This document shows positions 16,231 through 24,833 of a DNA stretch of 64,000 bases, piece by piece. The translations under genes were made by a program, and so were the position numbers. Every line of letters starts with the position of its first letter. The stretch's first letter is position 1. Source of the stretch: Bacillota bacterium (GTDB taxonomy: Bacteria; Bacillota; Bacilli; Paenibacillales; Paenibacillaceae); contig JAEWAQ010000048.1 in the NCBI GenBank assembly GCA_023391635.1, forward strand, positions 1 to 64,000, in the 5' to 3' direction. The notes beneath the pieces were generated by a model that was not told the DNA's origin, did no database searches, and was given only the letters and a program-made list of their open reading frames with translations.

Positions 16231-17166
16231 ATGCCGATCAAAGTGCCCGACAATCTGCCTGCCAAGGAAGTGCTTGCGGAGGAGAACATATTCGTGATGG
16301 ATGAGAGCCGCGCCTACCATCAGGATATCCGTCCGCTGCGAATCGCGATTCTGAACCTGATGCCGACGAAGGAGACGACAGAGACGCAACTGCTGCGACT
16401 TATCGGCAATACGCCGCTGCAAGTTGAAATCGTCCTGCTGCGCCCGAAGTCGCACACGTCGAAGACGACTTCTGCCGAGCATCTGGAAACTTTCTACAAG
16501 ACGTTCGACGACATCTCGGACGAACAATATGACGGTATGATCATCACAGGCGCGCCCGTGGAGCAGATGGCGTTCGAGGAAGTCAATTACTGGGAAGAAT
16601 TGACGCAAATCATGGACTGGACCGTGGACAACGTCACTTCGACGCTGCACATCTGTTGGGGCGCGCAGGCGGGGCTGTATCATCATTTCGGCATTCCAAA
16701 GTACGCGCTCGAGGAGAAAATTTTCGGGGTGTTTCCACATACGGCAGCAAAATCGAACGTGCCGCTGCTCAGAGGATTCGACGAAATGTTCTACGTGCCC
16801 CAATCCCGACATACCGAGGTCAGGCGCGAAGACATCGAACGGGTGGATGCGCTCGACATCCTCTCGGATTCGGAGGAATCGGGCGTATACATCGCGGCAA
16901 CGCACGACGGCAAGCAGATTTTCGTCACAGGCCATTCCGAATACGATCCGCAGACGCTGAAATGGGAGTATGACCGCGACAAAGCCAAAGGGCTTCGCAT
17001 CGACGTGCCAAAAAACTATTTTCCGGGAAATAACCCTTCCGTTCCGCCTGTTTCGACATGGCGGGCGCATGCGAACCTGTTGTTTTCCAATTGGTTGAAT
17101 TATTATGTGTATCAAGCGACGCCTTACGAACTCGGCAAAGCACAGAAGCATGCGTTGCGACCATAG
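16231..17166 (+). CDS. metA: Homoserine O-acyltransferase MetA (predicted acetyl-CoA type)
   Basis: The 311-residue protein aligns with MetA along its length and keeps the catalytic residues C142 (HICWGAQAG), H235 and E237 (TGHSEYD). Residue 111 is Glu (GAPVEQMAFEE); in B. cereus MetA this residue directs use of acetyl-CoA rather than succinyl-CoA, so I predict O-acetylhomoserine as product. AAGGAGGG precedes the ATG. It is the first gene behind the SAM-I riboswitch and feeds the two genes downstream. Confidence 0.96.
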   Translation: MPIKVPDNLPAKEVLAEENIFVMDESRAYHQDIRPLRIAILNLMPTKETTETQLLRLIGNTPLQVEIVLLRPKSHTSKTTSAEHLETFYKTFDDISDEQYDGMIITGAPVEQMAFEEVNYWEELTQIMDWTVDNVTSTLHICWGAQAGLYHHFGIPKYALEEKIFGVFPHTAAKSNVPLLRGFDEMFYVPQSRHTEVRREDIERVDALDILSDSEESGVYIAATHDGKQIFVTGHSEYDPQTLKWEYDRDKAKGLRIDVPKNYFPGNNPSVPPVSTWRAHANLLFSNWLNYYVYQATPYELGKAQKHALRP

Positions 17167-17184
17167 AGGAGGCACGTCTCACAG

Positions 17185-18351
17185 ATGAAAATTGAAAGTC
17201 GGTTGGCGCAAATCGGTTCCGTACAGGAGCCTAAGACGGGAGCGGTCAGCTTCCCGATTCATCATGCTACGGCATTCCGGCACCCGCGTCTGGGGCAAAG
17301 CACCGGATTCGATTATTCGCGCTCGAGCAGCCCGACGCGGGCCGTGCTTGAAGCTGCGGCAGCAGAGCTCGAATGCGGCGATGCCGGATTCGCGTGCAGC
17401 TCGGGCATGGCGGCGCTGCAGACGATCTTTGCCTTGTTCAGCCAAGGCGATCATCTGCTCGTCTCCCTCGACTTATACGGCGGTACGTACCGTCTTCTGG
17501 AGCGGGTCATGAGCCGGTTCGGCGTTACTGCGACCTATGTGGACACGAACGACCTCGACGCGTTGGAATCCCGCTGTCAAGAGAATACGAAGGCGGTGCT
17601 GATCGAGACGCCGACCAATCCGCTCATGATGATCACGGACGTGGCCAAAGTGTCGGAATGGGCGAAACGCAAAGGCTATCTCGTCATCGTAGACAACACG
17701 CTGCTCACGCCGTTCTTCTTCCGCCCGATCGAACATGGCGCGGATATCGTCATCCACAGCGCCTCCAAATACTTGGGCGGCCATAACGACGTGCTCGCCG
17801 GATTAATCGTCTCCAAGGGGGATCAGTTGTCCAAGGATATCGCTTTCCTGTACAATTCGATCGGAGCCGTGCTCGGCCCCCAGGATTCATGGCTGCTCAT
17901 GCGCGGGATGAAGACGCTGGCGTTGCGGATGGAACGGCACCAGGAGAACGCCTTGAAAATCGCCGCTTGGCTGAAGGAACTGGACGAAGTGGAGGAAGTG
18001 TACTACCCGGGACTTCCGCATCATCCGGGATACGACATTCAGCAACGCCAAACTTCGGGCAACACCGGCATCTTCTCCTTTAAGATGAAGGACTCCCGCA
18101 TGATCGAGCCGATCCTGCGGCACATCAAGCTGATCGCCTTCGCCGAAAGTCTGGGCGGCGTCGAATCGCTCATGACCTATCCGGCGGTACAGACGCACGC
18201 CGACATCCCGGAAGACATTCGTCGGGCCGTCGGGGTGGATGACAGGCTGCTGCGATATTCCGTCGGAATCGAGCATGCGGACGACTTGATCGCCGATCTG
18301 GCGCAGGCGATTGAAGCGGCAAGCCGAGAAATCGGAGGCACGCGCGCATGA
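17185..18351 (+). CDS. metI: Cystathionine gamma-synthase / O-acetylhomoserine thiolyase
   Basis: A 388-residue Cys/Met-metabolism PLP enzyme with SSGMAALQTIFALF, ETPTNPLMMITDV, and the PLP lysine K195 in HSASKYLGGHNDVLAG. The SLGGVESLMTYPA segment near the end is typical of gamma-synthases. It should condense O-acetylhomoserine with cysteine or sulfide, as MetI of B. subtilis does. It starts 18 bases after metA and its last codon overlaps the next start (ATGA). Confidence 0.93.
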   Translation: MKIESRLAQIGSVQEPKTGAVSFPIHHATAFRHPRLGQSTGFDYSRSSSPTRAVLEAAAAELECGDAGFACSSGMAALQTIFALFSQGDHLLVSLDLYGGTYRLLERVMSRFGVTATYVDTNDLDALESRCQENTKAVLIETPTNPLMMITDVAKVSEWAKRKGYLVIVDNTLLTPFFFRPIEHGADIVIHSASKYLGGHNDVLAGLIVSKGDQLSKDIAFLYNSIGAVLGPQDSWLLMRGMKTLALRMERHQENALKIAAWLKELDEVEEVYYPGLPHHPGYDIQQRQTSGNTGIFSFKMKDSRMIEPILRHIKLIAFAESLGGVESLMTYPAVQTHADIPEDIRRAVGVDDRLLRYSVGIEHADDLIADLAQAIEAASREIGGTRA

Positions 18352-19541
18352 CGAATTATGATTTCGATAAAGCGGCGGACCGCAAAGGAACGCTGTCCTA
18401 CAAATGGGACCAAACGGAGAAGCTGTTCGGCCATGACGACATCTTGCCGCTGTGGGTAGCCGATATGGATTTCGAGCCCCCTCGGGAAGTCGTGAACGAG
18501 ATCGTGCGGCGCGCCGAGCAGGGCGTATATGGCTATACGTTCCGCCCGCCGGCGTATTACGAAGCAGTTGCAGGTTGGCTGGCGCGCAGACACGGCTGGA
18601 CCGTGCAGCAAAATTGGATTACGTCGAGCCCCGGCGTCGTCGCCGCGCTCAGTCTGATCGTCTACACATTTACGGAGCCCGGTGACAAAGTCATTTTGCA
18701 ATCGCCCGTCTACTATCCGTTCTATGACGTGATTCGGATGAATGGCCGCACGGTCGTCGACAACCCGCTGCTGCTCCGGAATGGCCGCTATGAAATCGAC
18801 TTCGACTTGCTGGAGCGCCAGGCGGCAGACGGCGCCAAGCTGCTGATGCTGTGCTCGCCGCACAACCCTGGCGGCCGCGTCTGGACGCGGGAAGAATTGG
18901 CGCGCATCGCCGAAATCTGCGTGCGGCACGGCGTGCGGGTCGTGGCTGACGAGATCCATCAGGATTTGGTCTACAAGCCGCACAAGCATATCCCGCTTGC
19001 GTCGATCGGCGAAGGCATCGCGAACGCTTCCTTCACCTGCATCGCGACGAGCAAGACGTTCAACCTGGCCGGCTTGCAGACATCGTCCGTCATCATTCCG
19101 AGTGATGAACTGCGCCGCCGCTACGACTACTCGCTCAAGACATTCTCGCTTCATATGGAATCGTATTTCGGCGTATCCGCTGTCATCAGCGGTTACACGC
19201 ATGGAGATGAATGGCTCGATCAATTAATGACTTATTTGCAAGGCAACCGGGATTTCCTGGTCGAATATATGCACAAGCGGATGCCGGAGATCAAGGTGAT
19301 GGTTCCTGAAGCGACTTATCTGGCTTGGCTGGATTGCCGCGCGATCTCGGAGGATACGACCGATCTGAAGCGGCTCATGTACGACGAAGCGCGCGTCGCG
19401 TTCAATGAAGGCTCGGTATTCGGCGAAGCGGGCAAAGGCTACTTGCGCGTGAATATGGCTTGTCCGAGGGCTCGGCTCGAGGAGGCGCTCGATCGGTTCG
19501 CGCGAGCGGTAGAGGCAAGGAAACGCGGTTCGGCGGATTGA
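18348..19541 (+). CDS. patB: MalY/PatB-type cystathionine beta-lyase
   Basis: The 397-residue class I-fold PLP enzyme opens with LPLWVADMDFEPP and carries SPHNPGGRVW, ADEIHQDLVY and the PLP lysine K236 in ATSKTFNLAGLQ, which is the PatB/MalY pattern. It cleaves cystathionine to homocysteine, pyruvate and ammonia, finishing the route begun by metA and metI. The ATG overlaps the metI stop by four bases, so translation is coupled and the SAM-I switch controls all three. Confidence 0.93.
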   Translation: MTNYDFDKAADRKGTLSYKWDQTEKLFGHDDILPLWVADMDFEPPREVVNEIVRRAEQGVYGYTFRPPAYYEAVAGWLARRHGWTVQQNWITSSPGVVAALSLIVYTFTEPGDKVILQSPVYYPFYDVIRMNGRTVVDNPLLLRNGRYEIDFDLLERQAADGAKLLMLCSPHNPGGRVWTREELARIAEICVRHGVRVVADEIHQDLVYKPHKHIPLASIGEGIANASFTCIATSKTFNLAGLQTSSVIIPSDELRRRYDYSLKTFSLHMESYFGVSAVISGYTHGDEWLDQLMTYLQGNRDFLVEYMHKRMPEIKVMVPEATYLAWLDCRAISEDTTDLKRLMYDEARVAFNEGSVFGEAGKGYLRVNMACPRARLEEALDRFARAVEARKRGSAD

Positions 19542-19632
19542 AATTTTCGGCAGCGGTCATACAAATAATGGCGATATCCGTACCTAAAGTATGCTACAAT
19601 AGTTGAAACTCCGTAGACAGGATGATGGCTGC

Positions 19633-21018
19633 ATGACCTCTTCCAGCATGCTTAGCAGAATCAGAAACGGAATCAAGCTGTTATTTCCCGAACGTTCCTT
19701 GCGCTATTTCCCTCCGGATTTTACGCTGCGCAGACCGGTGATCGGCTTGCTGAAGAAAGCGTATTCGCAGCGGCAAACCTGCTATCTGGCCTTGTTCCGC
19801 GTGGAGTTCTCGGATTGGCAGCAGGAAGTGCCCCAGGAAGTATGGGGCCGTTGCCAAACGGCAGCCAGACGCCAGCTTCGCGCCAGCGTGCCGGCGCAAG
19901 GGCATGGCGGTGAGTTGATCGTCATGGACGAATTCGAACGCGGGGATTACGTTGTTTTGATGCAATGCCCCTCGTCCACGCATAGCGATACTGCAGGGCT
20001 CATTCCGTTATCGCTGAAACAGCAGATGGAACAAGTTCGGGCCGGATTGGAAGAGATCTTGTACGCCGAAGCGGGGAACTGGCGAGCGAACATGCAGATC
20101 ATTGCCCACTATACGCAGATCGCGACTCCCGGCAGTACTGCGGATGACGCGGTCGACGCGGCGCTGCACGATGCCTACCGGCTGGCGCTTGCCATTACGT
20201 CCAAGCAAATCATGCCCCAGGCGGAAGTCGTGCGTAAGCAATTGACGCAGCTGCTGGAACGTGGAGCGGTGTCCGTTCTGGCCCAGCCGATCATGGATCT
20301 GACGAGCGGAGACATATTCGGCTGGGAGATGCTGGCGCGCGGGCCGTCCGGCAGCGTCTTCCATATGCCGGAGGAGTTGTTTCGTCTGGCGACCCAGACC
20401 AGGCTGCTGAGCAGGCTTGAATTTCTCGTGATCGGCAAGGCGCTCGACGAAGTTGCAGGGAGAGGCATCAAGGAACGCGTATTCCTGAACGTGACGGCAG
20501 TGACGCTGGCGCATCCGATGTTCCTGCCGCACGTGCTGGGCTGTCTGGAACGTCATCAGGCACTGTCGCCGAACCAGATTTATTTCGAAATTACCGAGCG
20601 GCACCAGGTGTCTGACCTGGATGCGATGGGCAACGTGCTGGCTTCGTTCCGCGAGTATGGCTTCCGCTTCGCGGTGGACGATGCCGGCGCCGGGTATTCG
20701 ACACTGCAGTGGATCGGCGAATTCGTGCCCGAGTTGATCAAGATCGACCGATCGGTCATCCGCCACGTGGACTCCACGGCGATCAAGCTCAGCATGCTGA
20801 AGGCGCTTGTCTCCATCGCGGAGGAGATGAAATGCGACATCGTGGCGGAAGGCGTCGAACGCGAAGAGGAAGCGGATGTCTTGTTCCGGCTCAACGTAGG
20901 GATGGGACAAGGCTATTATTTCGCCAAGCCGAACGTGCTGCTGGAAGAGCACGAACGGGGCATGTTTCAGGAGACGAAGGAACGGATCCAGCACCGGCGC
21001 GGGCAAGCTGCTTCCTGA
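19633..21018 (+). CDS. EAL-domain protein (c-di-GMP phosphodiesterase-like)
   Basis: The 461-residue protein has an unrecognised N-terminal domain (about 1-190, possibly a degenerate GGDEF fold without its motif) and a C-terminal EAL domain. The name motif is EML (E232-L234 in FGWEMLARGP). Other active-site blocks are kept: FLNVTAVTL, YFEITE, DDAGAGYS, IKIDRS and VAEGVE. This suggests it may still cut c-di-GMP. No membrane helix. Start set at ATG 19633, as AGGA lies ahead; the site is weak. Confidence 0.88.
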   Translation: MTSSSMLSRIRNGIKLLFPERSLRYFPPDFTLRRPVIGLLKKAYSQRQTCYLALFRVEFSDWQQEVPQEVWGRCQTAARRQLRASVPAQGHGGELIVMDEFERGDYVVLMQCPSSTHSDTAGLIPLSLKQQMEQVRAGLEEILYAEAGNWRANMQIIAHYTQIATPGSTADDAVDAALHDAYRLALAITSKQIMPQAEVVRKQLTQLLERGAVSVLAQPIMDLTSGDIFGWEMLARGPSGSVFHMPEELFRLATQTRLLSRLEFLVIGKALDEVAGRGIKERVFLNVTAVTLAHPMFLPHVLGCLERHQALSPNQIYFEITERHQVSDLDAMGNVLASFREYGFRFAVDDAGAGYSTLQWIGEFVPELIKIDRSVIRHVDSTAIKLSMLKALVSIAEEMKCDIVAEGVEREEEADVLFRLNVGMGQGYYFAKPNVLLEEHERGMFQETKERIQHRRGQAAS

Positions 21019-21048
21019 GTCGGAAGGAAGGCTGAAGGAGGAATCATC

Positions 21049-22185
21049 ATGGGACAGATCGACCGGATCTTGCATAACGCCATCCGTGGAGAAAGACCGG
21101 GGCTGGAAGACATCATCGCTTTGTTCGAATCCGACGAGATCGAGAAGATGGGCGAAGCTGCCAATCGACTGATGCTGCAGAAGCACCCGGAACCGATCAC
21201 GACATTCGTCGTCGGCCGCAATGTGAACTACACGAATATTTGCGACGTGTATTGCCGGTTTTGCGCTTTTTACCGGCCGCCCGGCTCCAAGGAAGGGTAT
21301 GTCCTGCCTGACGAAACGATATTTCGGAAAATCCAGGAAACGATCGATGTCGGCGGTACGGAAATTTTGATGCAAGGCGGGACGAATCCCGATCTGCCGT
21401 TCGAATATTATCTGAACTTGCTGCGGGAAATCAAGAAGCGGTTCCCGGCCATCACGATGCACTCGTTCTCGCCGGCGGAAATCCGCAAAATGCAAGTCGT
21501 GGCAGGCGGCATCCCGCTCGAGGACGTCGTCCGCCAGCTGCATGAAGCGGGGCTCGATTCGCTCCCGGGCGGGGGTGCGGAAATTCTCGACGACCGGACG
21601 CGCTCGAAGATCAGCAAGCTGAAAGGCTCTTGGCGCGATTGGATCGAAGTGATGTCGACAGCGCATCGGATCGGCATGAACACGACTGCGACGATGGTCG
21701 TCGGATTCGGCGAATCGATGGAGGAACGCGCTCTTCACCTGCTGCGGGTGCGCGACGCGCAGGACGAATGCTTGCAGAACGGGTATCCGTCGCCGGGCTT
21801 CCTGGCGTTCATCCCGTGGACGTTCCAGCCGGAGAACACGAACTTGAAGCGCGAGAAAGCGACGCCCGAGGAATATCTCAAGACGCTGGCGATCAGCCGG
21901 ATCGCGCTGGATAACATCGACAATTTCCAATCGTCCTGGGTGACGATGGGGCCGGAAATCGGCAAATTGTCGTTGTCGTACGGATGCAACGACTTCGGCA
22001 GCACGATGATCGAAGAGAATGTCGTATCCGCCGCGGGCACGACCCATAAGGTGAATATCGGCTCTACGCTCGATATTATTCGCGAAGCCGGCAAAATTCC
22101 GGCGCAGCGGAATACGCGGTACGAGATTTTGAAGGTGTACCAGGAGAATGAAGAGGCAGCACGCGATTTCGTCATGCAGAATTAA
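21049..22185 (+). CDS. mqnC: Cyclic dehypoxanthinyl futalosine synthase
   Basis: A 378-residue radical SAM enzyme. The cluster-binding cysteines are C65, C69 and C72 in NICDVYCRFCAFYR, and the rest matches MqnC, including MQGGTNPDLP, SLPGGGAEIL and FIPWTFQPENTNL. MqnC cyclises dehypoxanthine futalosine in the futalosine route to menaquinone. The other mqn genes are not in the window. It lies 30 bases after the EAL gene with AGGAGG ahead of the start, so the two may share a transcript. A strong terminator follows. Confidence 0.93.
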   Translation: MGQIDRILHNAIRGERPGLEDIIALFESDEIEKMGEAANRLMLQKHPEPITTFVVGRNVNYTNICDVYCRFCAFYRPPGSKEGYVLPDETIFRKIQETIDVGGTEILMQGGTNPDLPFEYYLNLLREIKKRFPAITMHSFSPAEIRKMQVVAGGIPLEDVVRQLHEAGLDSLPGGGAEILDDRTRSKISKLKGSWRDWIEVMSTAHRIGMNTTATMVVGFGESMEERALHLLRVRDAQDECLQNGYPSPGFLAFIPWTFQPENTNLKREKATPEEYLKTLAISRIALDNIDNFQSSWVTMGPEIGKLSLSYGCNDFGSTMIEENVVSAAGTTHKVNIGSTLDIIREAGKIPAQRNTRYEILKVYQENEEAARDFVMQN

Positions 22186-22215
22186 GCGTGAAACTTATTA
22201 AGTCTGATATTTGCA

Positions 22216-22271
22216 AAGACCCTCATGATCATCCGGCAGGTCTGTCCGGCAAGCATGAGGGTCTTTTTTTT
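22216..22271 (+). terminator. Intrinsic terminator after mqnC
   Basis: AAGACCCTCATG pairs perfectly with CATGAGGGTCTT across a structured loop and is followed by seven or more T residues. Confidence 0.93.
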
Positions 22272-22276
22272 GCTAT

Positions 22277-23407
22277 CTATAACCCGTCGATGGCGGAGGC
22301 GAGCGATTGTCCCCTCATCGCCTCTGCGGCGACCGTCCGGTTCTTGCCGGTATGCTTCGCTTCGTACAAGGCTGCATCGGCGCCCTGGAAAAACCGTTCC
22401 TTGCCCATGCCGGAAATGTAGCGATTAACGCCGACACTTACCGTGATTGCATGCCCGTCGATCGATTCATGCGTCGTGTCCGCGATCGCTTGCCGGATAA
22501 GTTCCGCTTGATTGAACGCACAGTCGTAATCGAGTTCCGTGAACAGAATGACGAATTCTTCGCCGCCGTAACGTGCCACGAAATCGTTCGGCCCTACCTT
22601 CGATCGGGTGGTCGCCGCCACGTCCCGCAGGACGGCATCGCCGGCTCGGTGACCGTAGGAATCGTTGATTTTCTTGAAGTTGTCAATGTCCATCACCGCG
22701 ATCGTCAGCTCCAGCAGCCCTTTCTCCGCTTGCTCGACCAATTTTTCCACGAACTCATGGTAAGCCATATGGTTGTACGTATCGGTAAGCGCGTCGGTCT
22801 TGGCCAGCTTGTCCATCAGAATGTTGCGGACGAGCAGCTCCTGGTTCGACTCGTAGGAAGACCGCAAATGCTGCAGCGCCTCCCGGCCCCGGGCCAGCAC
22901 GCCGAATGCGATGGCGCTGTAAGCCCCAAGCAATGTCGTGGTCGATAGCAGGCCGACCAAGCTGAATCGTTCGTGAATATCCGGATTGAAAATATACAAT
23001 ATATACAGGGTGGCGAACGAGATGACGACCGCGAACGTGAGCTTCTTGATCTGAAAATAGAAGATGCTGATCATGATCGGGAAGAACAGGAAGAAGAGCA
23101 AATATTCCAGCGAAGTGTGAATCGCGGTGACAATAACGGTAAGCAGAGCGGATGCGGTAATGAGCATGTAGTCGTGGTATTTGCTGGTCATGAATTTGAC
23201 ACAGGCTTCCGCAGATACGACAACGGCTGCCATCAGCAGACTTGGCAGCAGCAGGTAGTTGAGCAGGAATTCGGACTTGGAGAGCTCGGTTACGAAAAAC
23301 ATGTATAACAGCTCGAGTCCCAACGTTAATCCGAATACGACCCAATAGCCCCGGATTAACGTCCGATTCCAGCGTTTCTGGTTAAAGTCCGCAGGCGGCA
23401 AGGGCAT
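22277..23407 (-). CDS. Membrane diguanylate cyclase (GGDEF)
   Basis: The 376-residue protein has about six membrane helices in the first 190 residues, a short helical linker, and a C-terminal GGDEF domain with the catalytic RYGGEEF motif, preceded by DALTDTYNH and the metal-site MDIDNFKKINDSYGH. It should make c-di-GMP in response to a signal sensed in or near the membrane. AAGGAGA lies before the ATG. It is convergent with the mqnC transcript, and the EAL gene lies on the other side of mqnC. Confidence 0.92.
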   Translation of the reverse strand: MPLPPADFNQKRWNRTLIRGYWVVFGLTLGLELLYMFFVTELSKSEFLLNYLLLPSLLMAAVVVSAEACVKFMTSKYHDYMLITASALLTVIVTAIHTSLEYLLFFLFFPIMISIFYFQIKKLTFAVVISFATLYILYIFNPDIHERFSLVGLLSTTTLLGAYSAIAFGVLARGREALQHLRSSYESNQELLVRNILMDKLAKTDALTDTYNHMAYHEFVEKLVEQAEKGLLELTIAVMDIDNFKKINDSYGHRAGDAVLRDVAATTRSKVGPNDFVARYGGEEFVILFTELDYDCAFNQAELIRQAIADTTHESIDGHAITVSVGVNRYISGMGKERFFQGADAALYEAKHTGKNRTVAAEAMRGQSLASAIDGL

Positions 23408-23533
23408 TATTCATTTCTCCTTGGCAGAAGTGACCTTCATAAAATATACCATAGCCGCTCCCCCATCGTATATCCCTTTTTGGGTCACCATATAGTGAGT
23501 AACAAGCACCGATGACGGGGAGGTGGGCAAGCG

Positions 23534-24394
23534 GTGAAACATGTGGAGTTTCGGGTGGAGCGCCGTCACGATCCGGGATCGCTCGGGCGTCTTGCGGCCA
23601 TGCTGAATCGAGCCTTGCAGGGACCGAAACAGGCGGTGGATACGATTCAATGGGAGTTGTCGGGTGACGAAGGATACTTGCATTTCCAATTTCCGCTCGG
23701 TCCGGGCCCTGCTGCCAAGAAGAGCACCTGCGAGCAGGTTGGACGCGTGCTGGCGGAGTTTACCTTGACCGAGCATGAACCTCAACTGCTGCGACGTCTG
23801 TTCCAAGAGAGATACGCCCCCCTCGATGAGATGGAAATGGACGCGCTCGTGGCTGAGGCGGTCTCACTGCTGGACGGCGAACCCGAGATCGGCGTCATGT
23901 GGCCCGTGCAAGGACGCGAAAAGCGGCTTCGCAAGCTTGCCGAGCGCTACTCCGATTACCTTGCGAAGCACAATCAGCTGCACGTGGACGGGTTTATACG
24001 CTTCCGTCTGAGCGATTATCGCCAGGAAGCGACGGAAGCGGTGGACAACGTGATCGAAGACAACGTCACGGAACGGCAGTACGAAGCGTTCATGGCGATG
24101 CTCCGGTCGATGGTGGACTGGCAGCAGACCGGTATTCCGACCGTTCATGTCCTGCATGCCGGCGGACATGCCTTTCGCTTGCTCGACGAGGACATGCGGC
24201 CGCTTGAACGGGATGATTCGGAAACGGAAGCCGCGGACTCGGACGAGGAAGAGGATAGCTTGCTCGTGAGCCGGCTGCTGGCCGTCTCCCCGGGCCAACT
24301 GTATATTCATACGCCCGAGCCGGATTCGCAGGTCATTCGGACGTTGATCGGCATTTTCGGCGACCGGGCGGCGCTGTATCCTCACCAGACGTGA
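23534..24394 (+). CDS. ytxC: YtxC-like sporulation protein
   Basis: The 286-residue protein begins at a GTG with GGGGAGGTG upstream. The central block (KHNQLHVDGFIRFRLSDY and VDNVIEDNVTERQYEAFMAMLRSMVDWQ) is typical of proteins annotated as sporulation protein YtxC, and the C-terminal part (LLVSRLLAVSPGQLYIHTP) also fits. Its place just before thrS matches B. subtilis ytxC-thrS order. An acidic stretch (EEEDSLL) links the parts. Biochemical role is not known. Confidence 0.85.
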   Translation: MKHVEFRVERRHDPGSLGRLAAMLNRALQGPKQAVDTIQWELSGDEGYLHFQFPLGPGPAAKKSTCEQVGRVLAEFTLTEHEPQLLRRLFQERYAPLDEMEMDALVAEAVSLLDGEPEIGVMWPVQGREKRLRKLAERYSDYLAKHNQLHVDGFIRFRLSDYRQEATEAVDNVIEDNVTERQYEAFMAMLRSMVDWQQTGIPTVHVLHAGGHAFRLLDEDMRPLERDDSETEAADSDEEEDSLLVSRLLAVSPGQLYIHTPEPDSQVIRTLIGIFGDRAALYPHQT

Positions 24395-24494
24395 TTTTCC
24401 GCGTTGCGCGTTCTTGACGATGATGTGCGGCATTGCTATAATTTTGTGTATCTTTGATGCGTCCCAAGTCCGACCATGAAATAATGAAGCGAAC

Positions 24495-24775
24495 AAAGCC
24501 ACGATGAAGACACGATCCGCCGTACGGGCGAAGCAGAGAGAGGAAACCAGGCTGAAATTTCCTCGCGTGCCGGCGAACGGATTACCCCTTCGGAGCTGCG
24601 CGGTTGAACGACAGGTTCTTCAAGTAAGCCGCAACGGTTCATTCCCGTTATCGAATGCGCCGAGGGCCGGGTCGCGGCGACGTTCCTTCCATAGGAACGC
24701 GCGCACGATCGGCCGAATCAGGGTGGAACCACGGGCCATTGCAGGCATCGTCCCTTATGAGACGGTGTCTTTTTT
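24495..24775 (+). promoter_or_regulatory. T-box leader (tRNA-Thr sensing)
   Basis: The T-box sequence AGGGTGGAACCACGGG begins at 24720. Upstream lies a structured leader with the stem I signs ACGATGAAGA and AGAGAGG. Downstream, GGCATCGTC (24744-24752) pairs with GACGGTGTC (24761-24769) before a T-run. Uncharged tRNA-Thr should bind and favour the antiterminator, allowing thrS to be read. The specifier codon was not settled; ACC at 24584-24586 is one possibility. Confidence 0.93.
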
Positions 24776-24833
24776 ATTTGGTGTCGGAAATATGCGCATC
24801 CTAGAAATCGAACTGCGGAAGGGAATTGGCAAA

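Noticed and set aside
20008..22047. 679-codon minus-strand frame opposite the EAL and mqnC genes
   Set aside because: It is antisense to two well-recognised genes, has no family pattern and reflects the high GC content.
24504..24833. N-terminal extension of threonyl-tRNA synthetase
   Set aside because: The stretch carries the T-box leader with its terminator; the true start with a ribosome site is at 24834.
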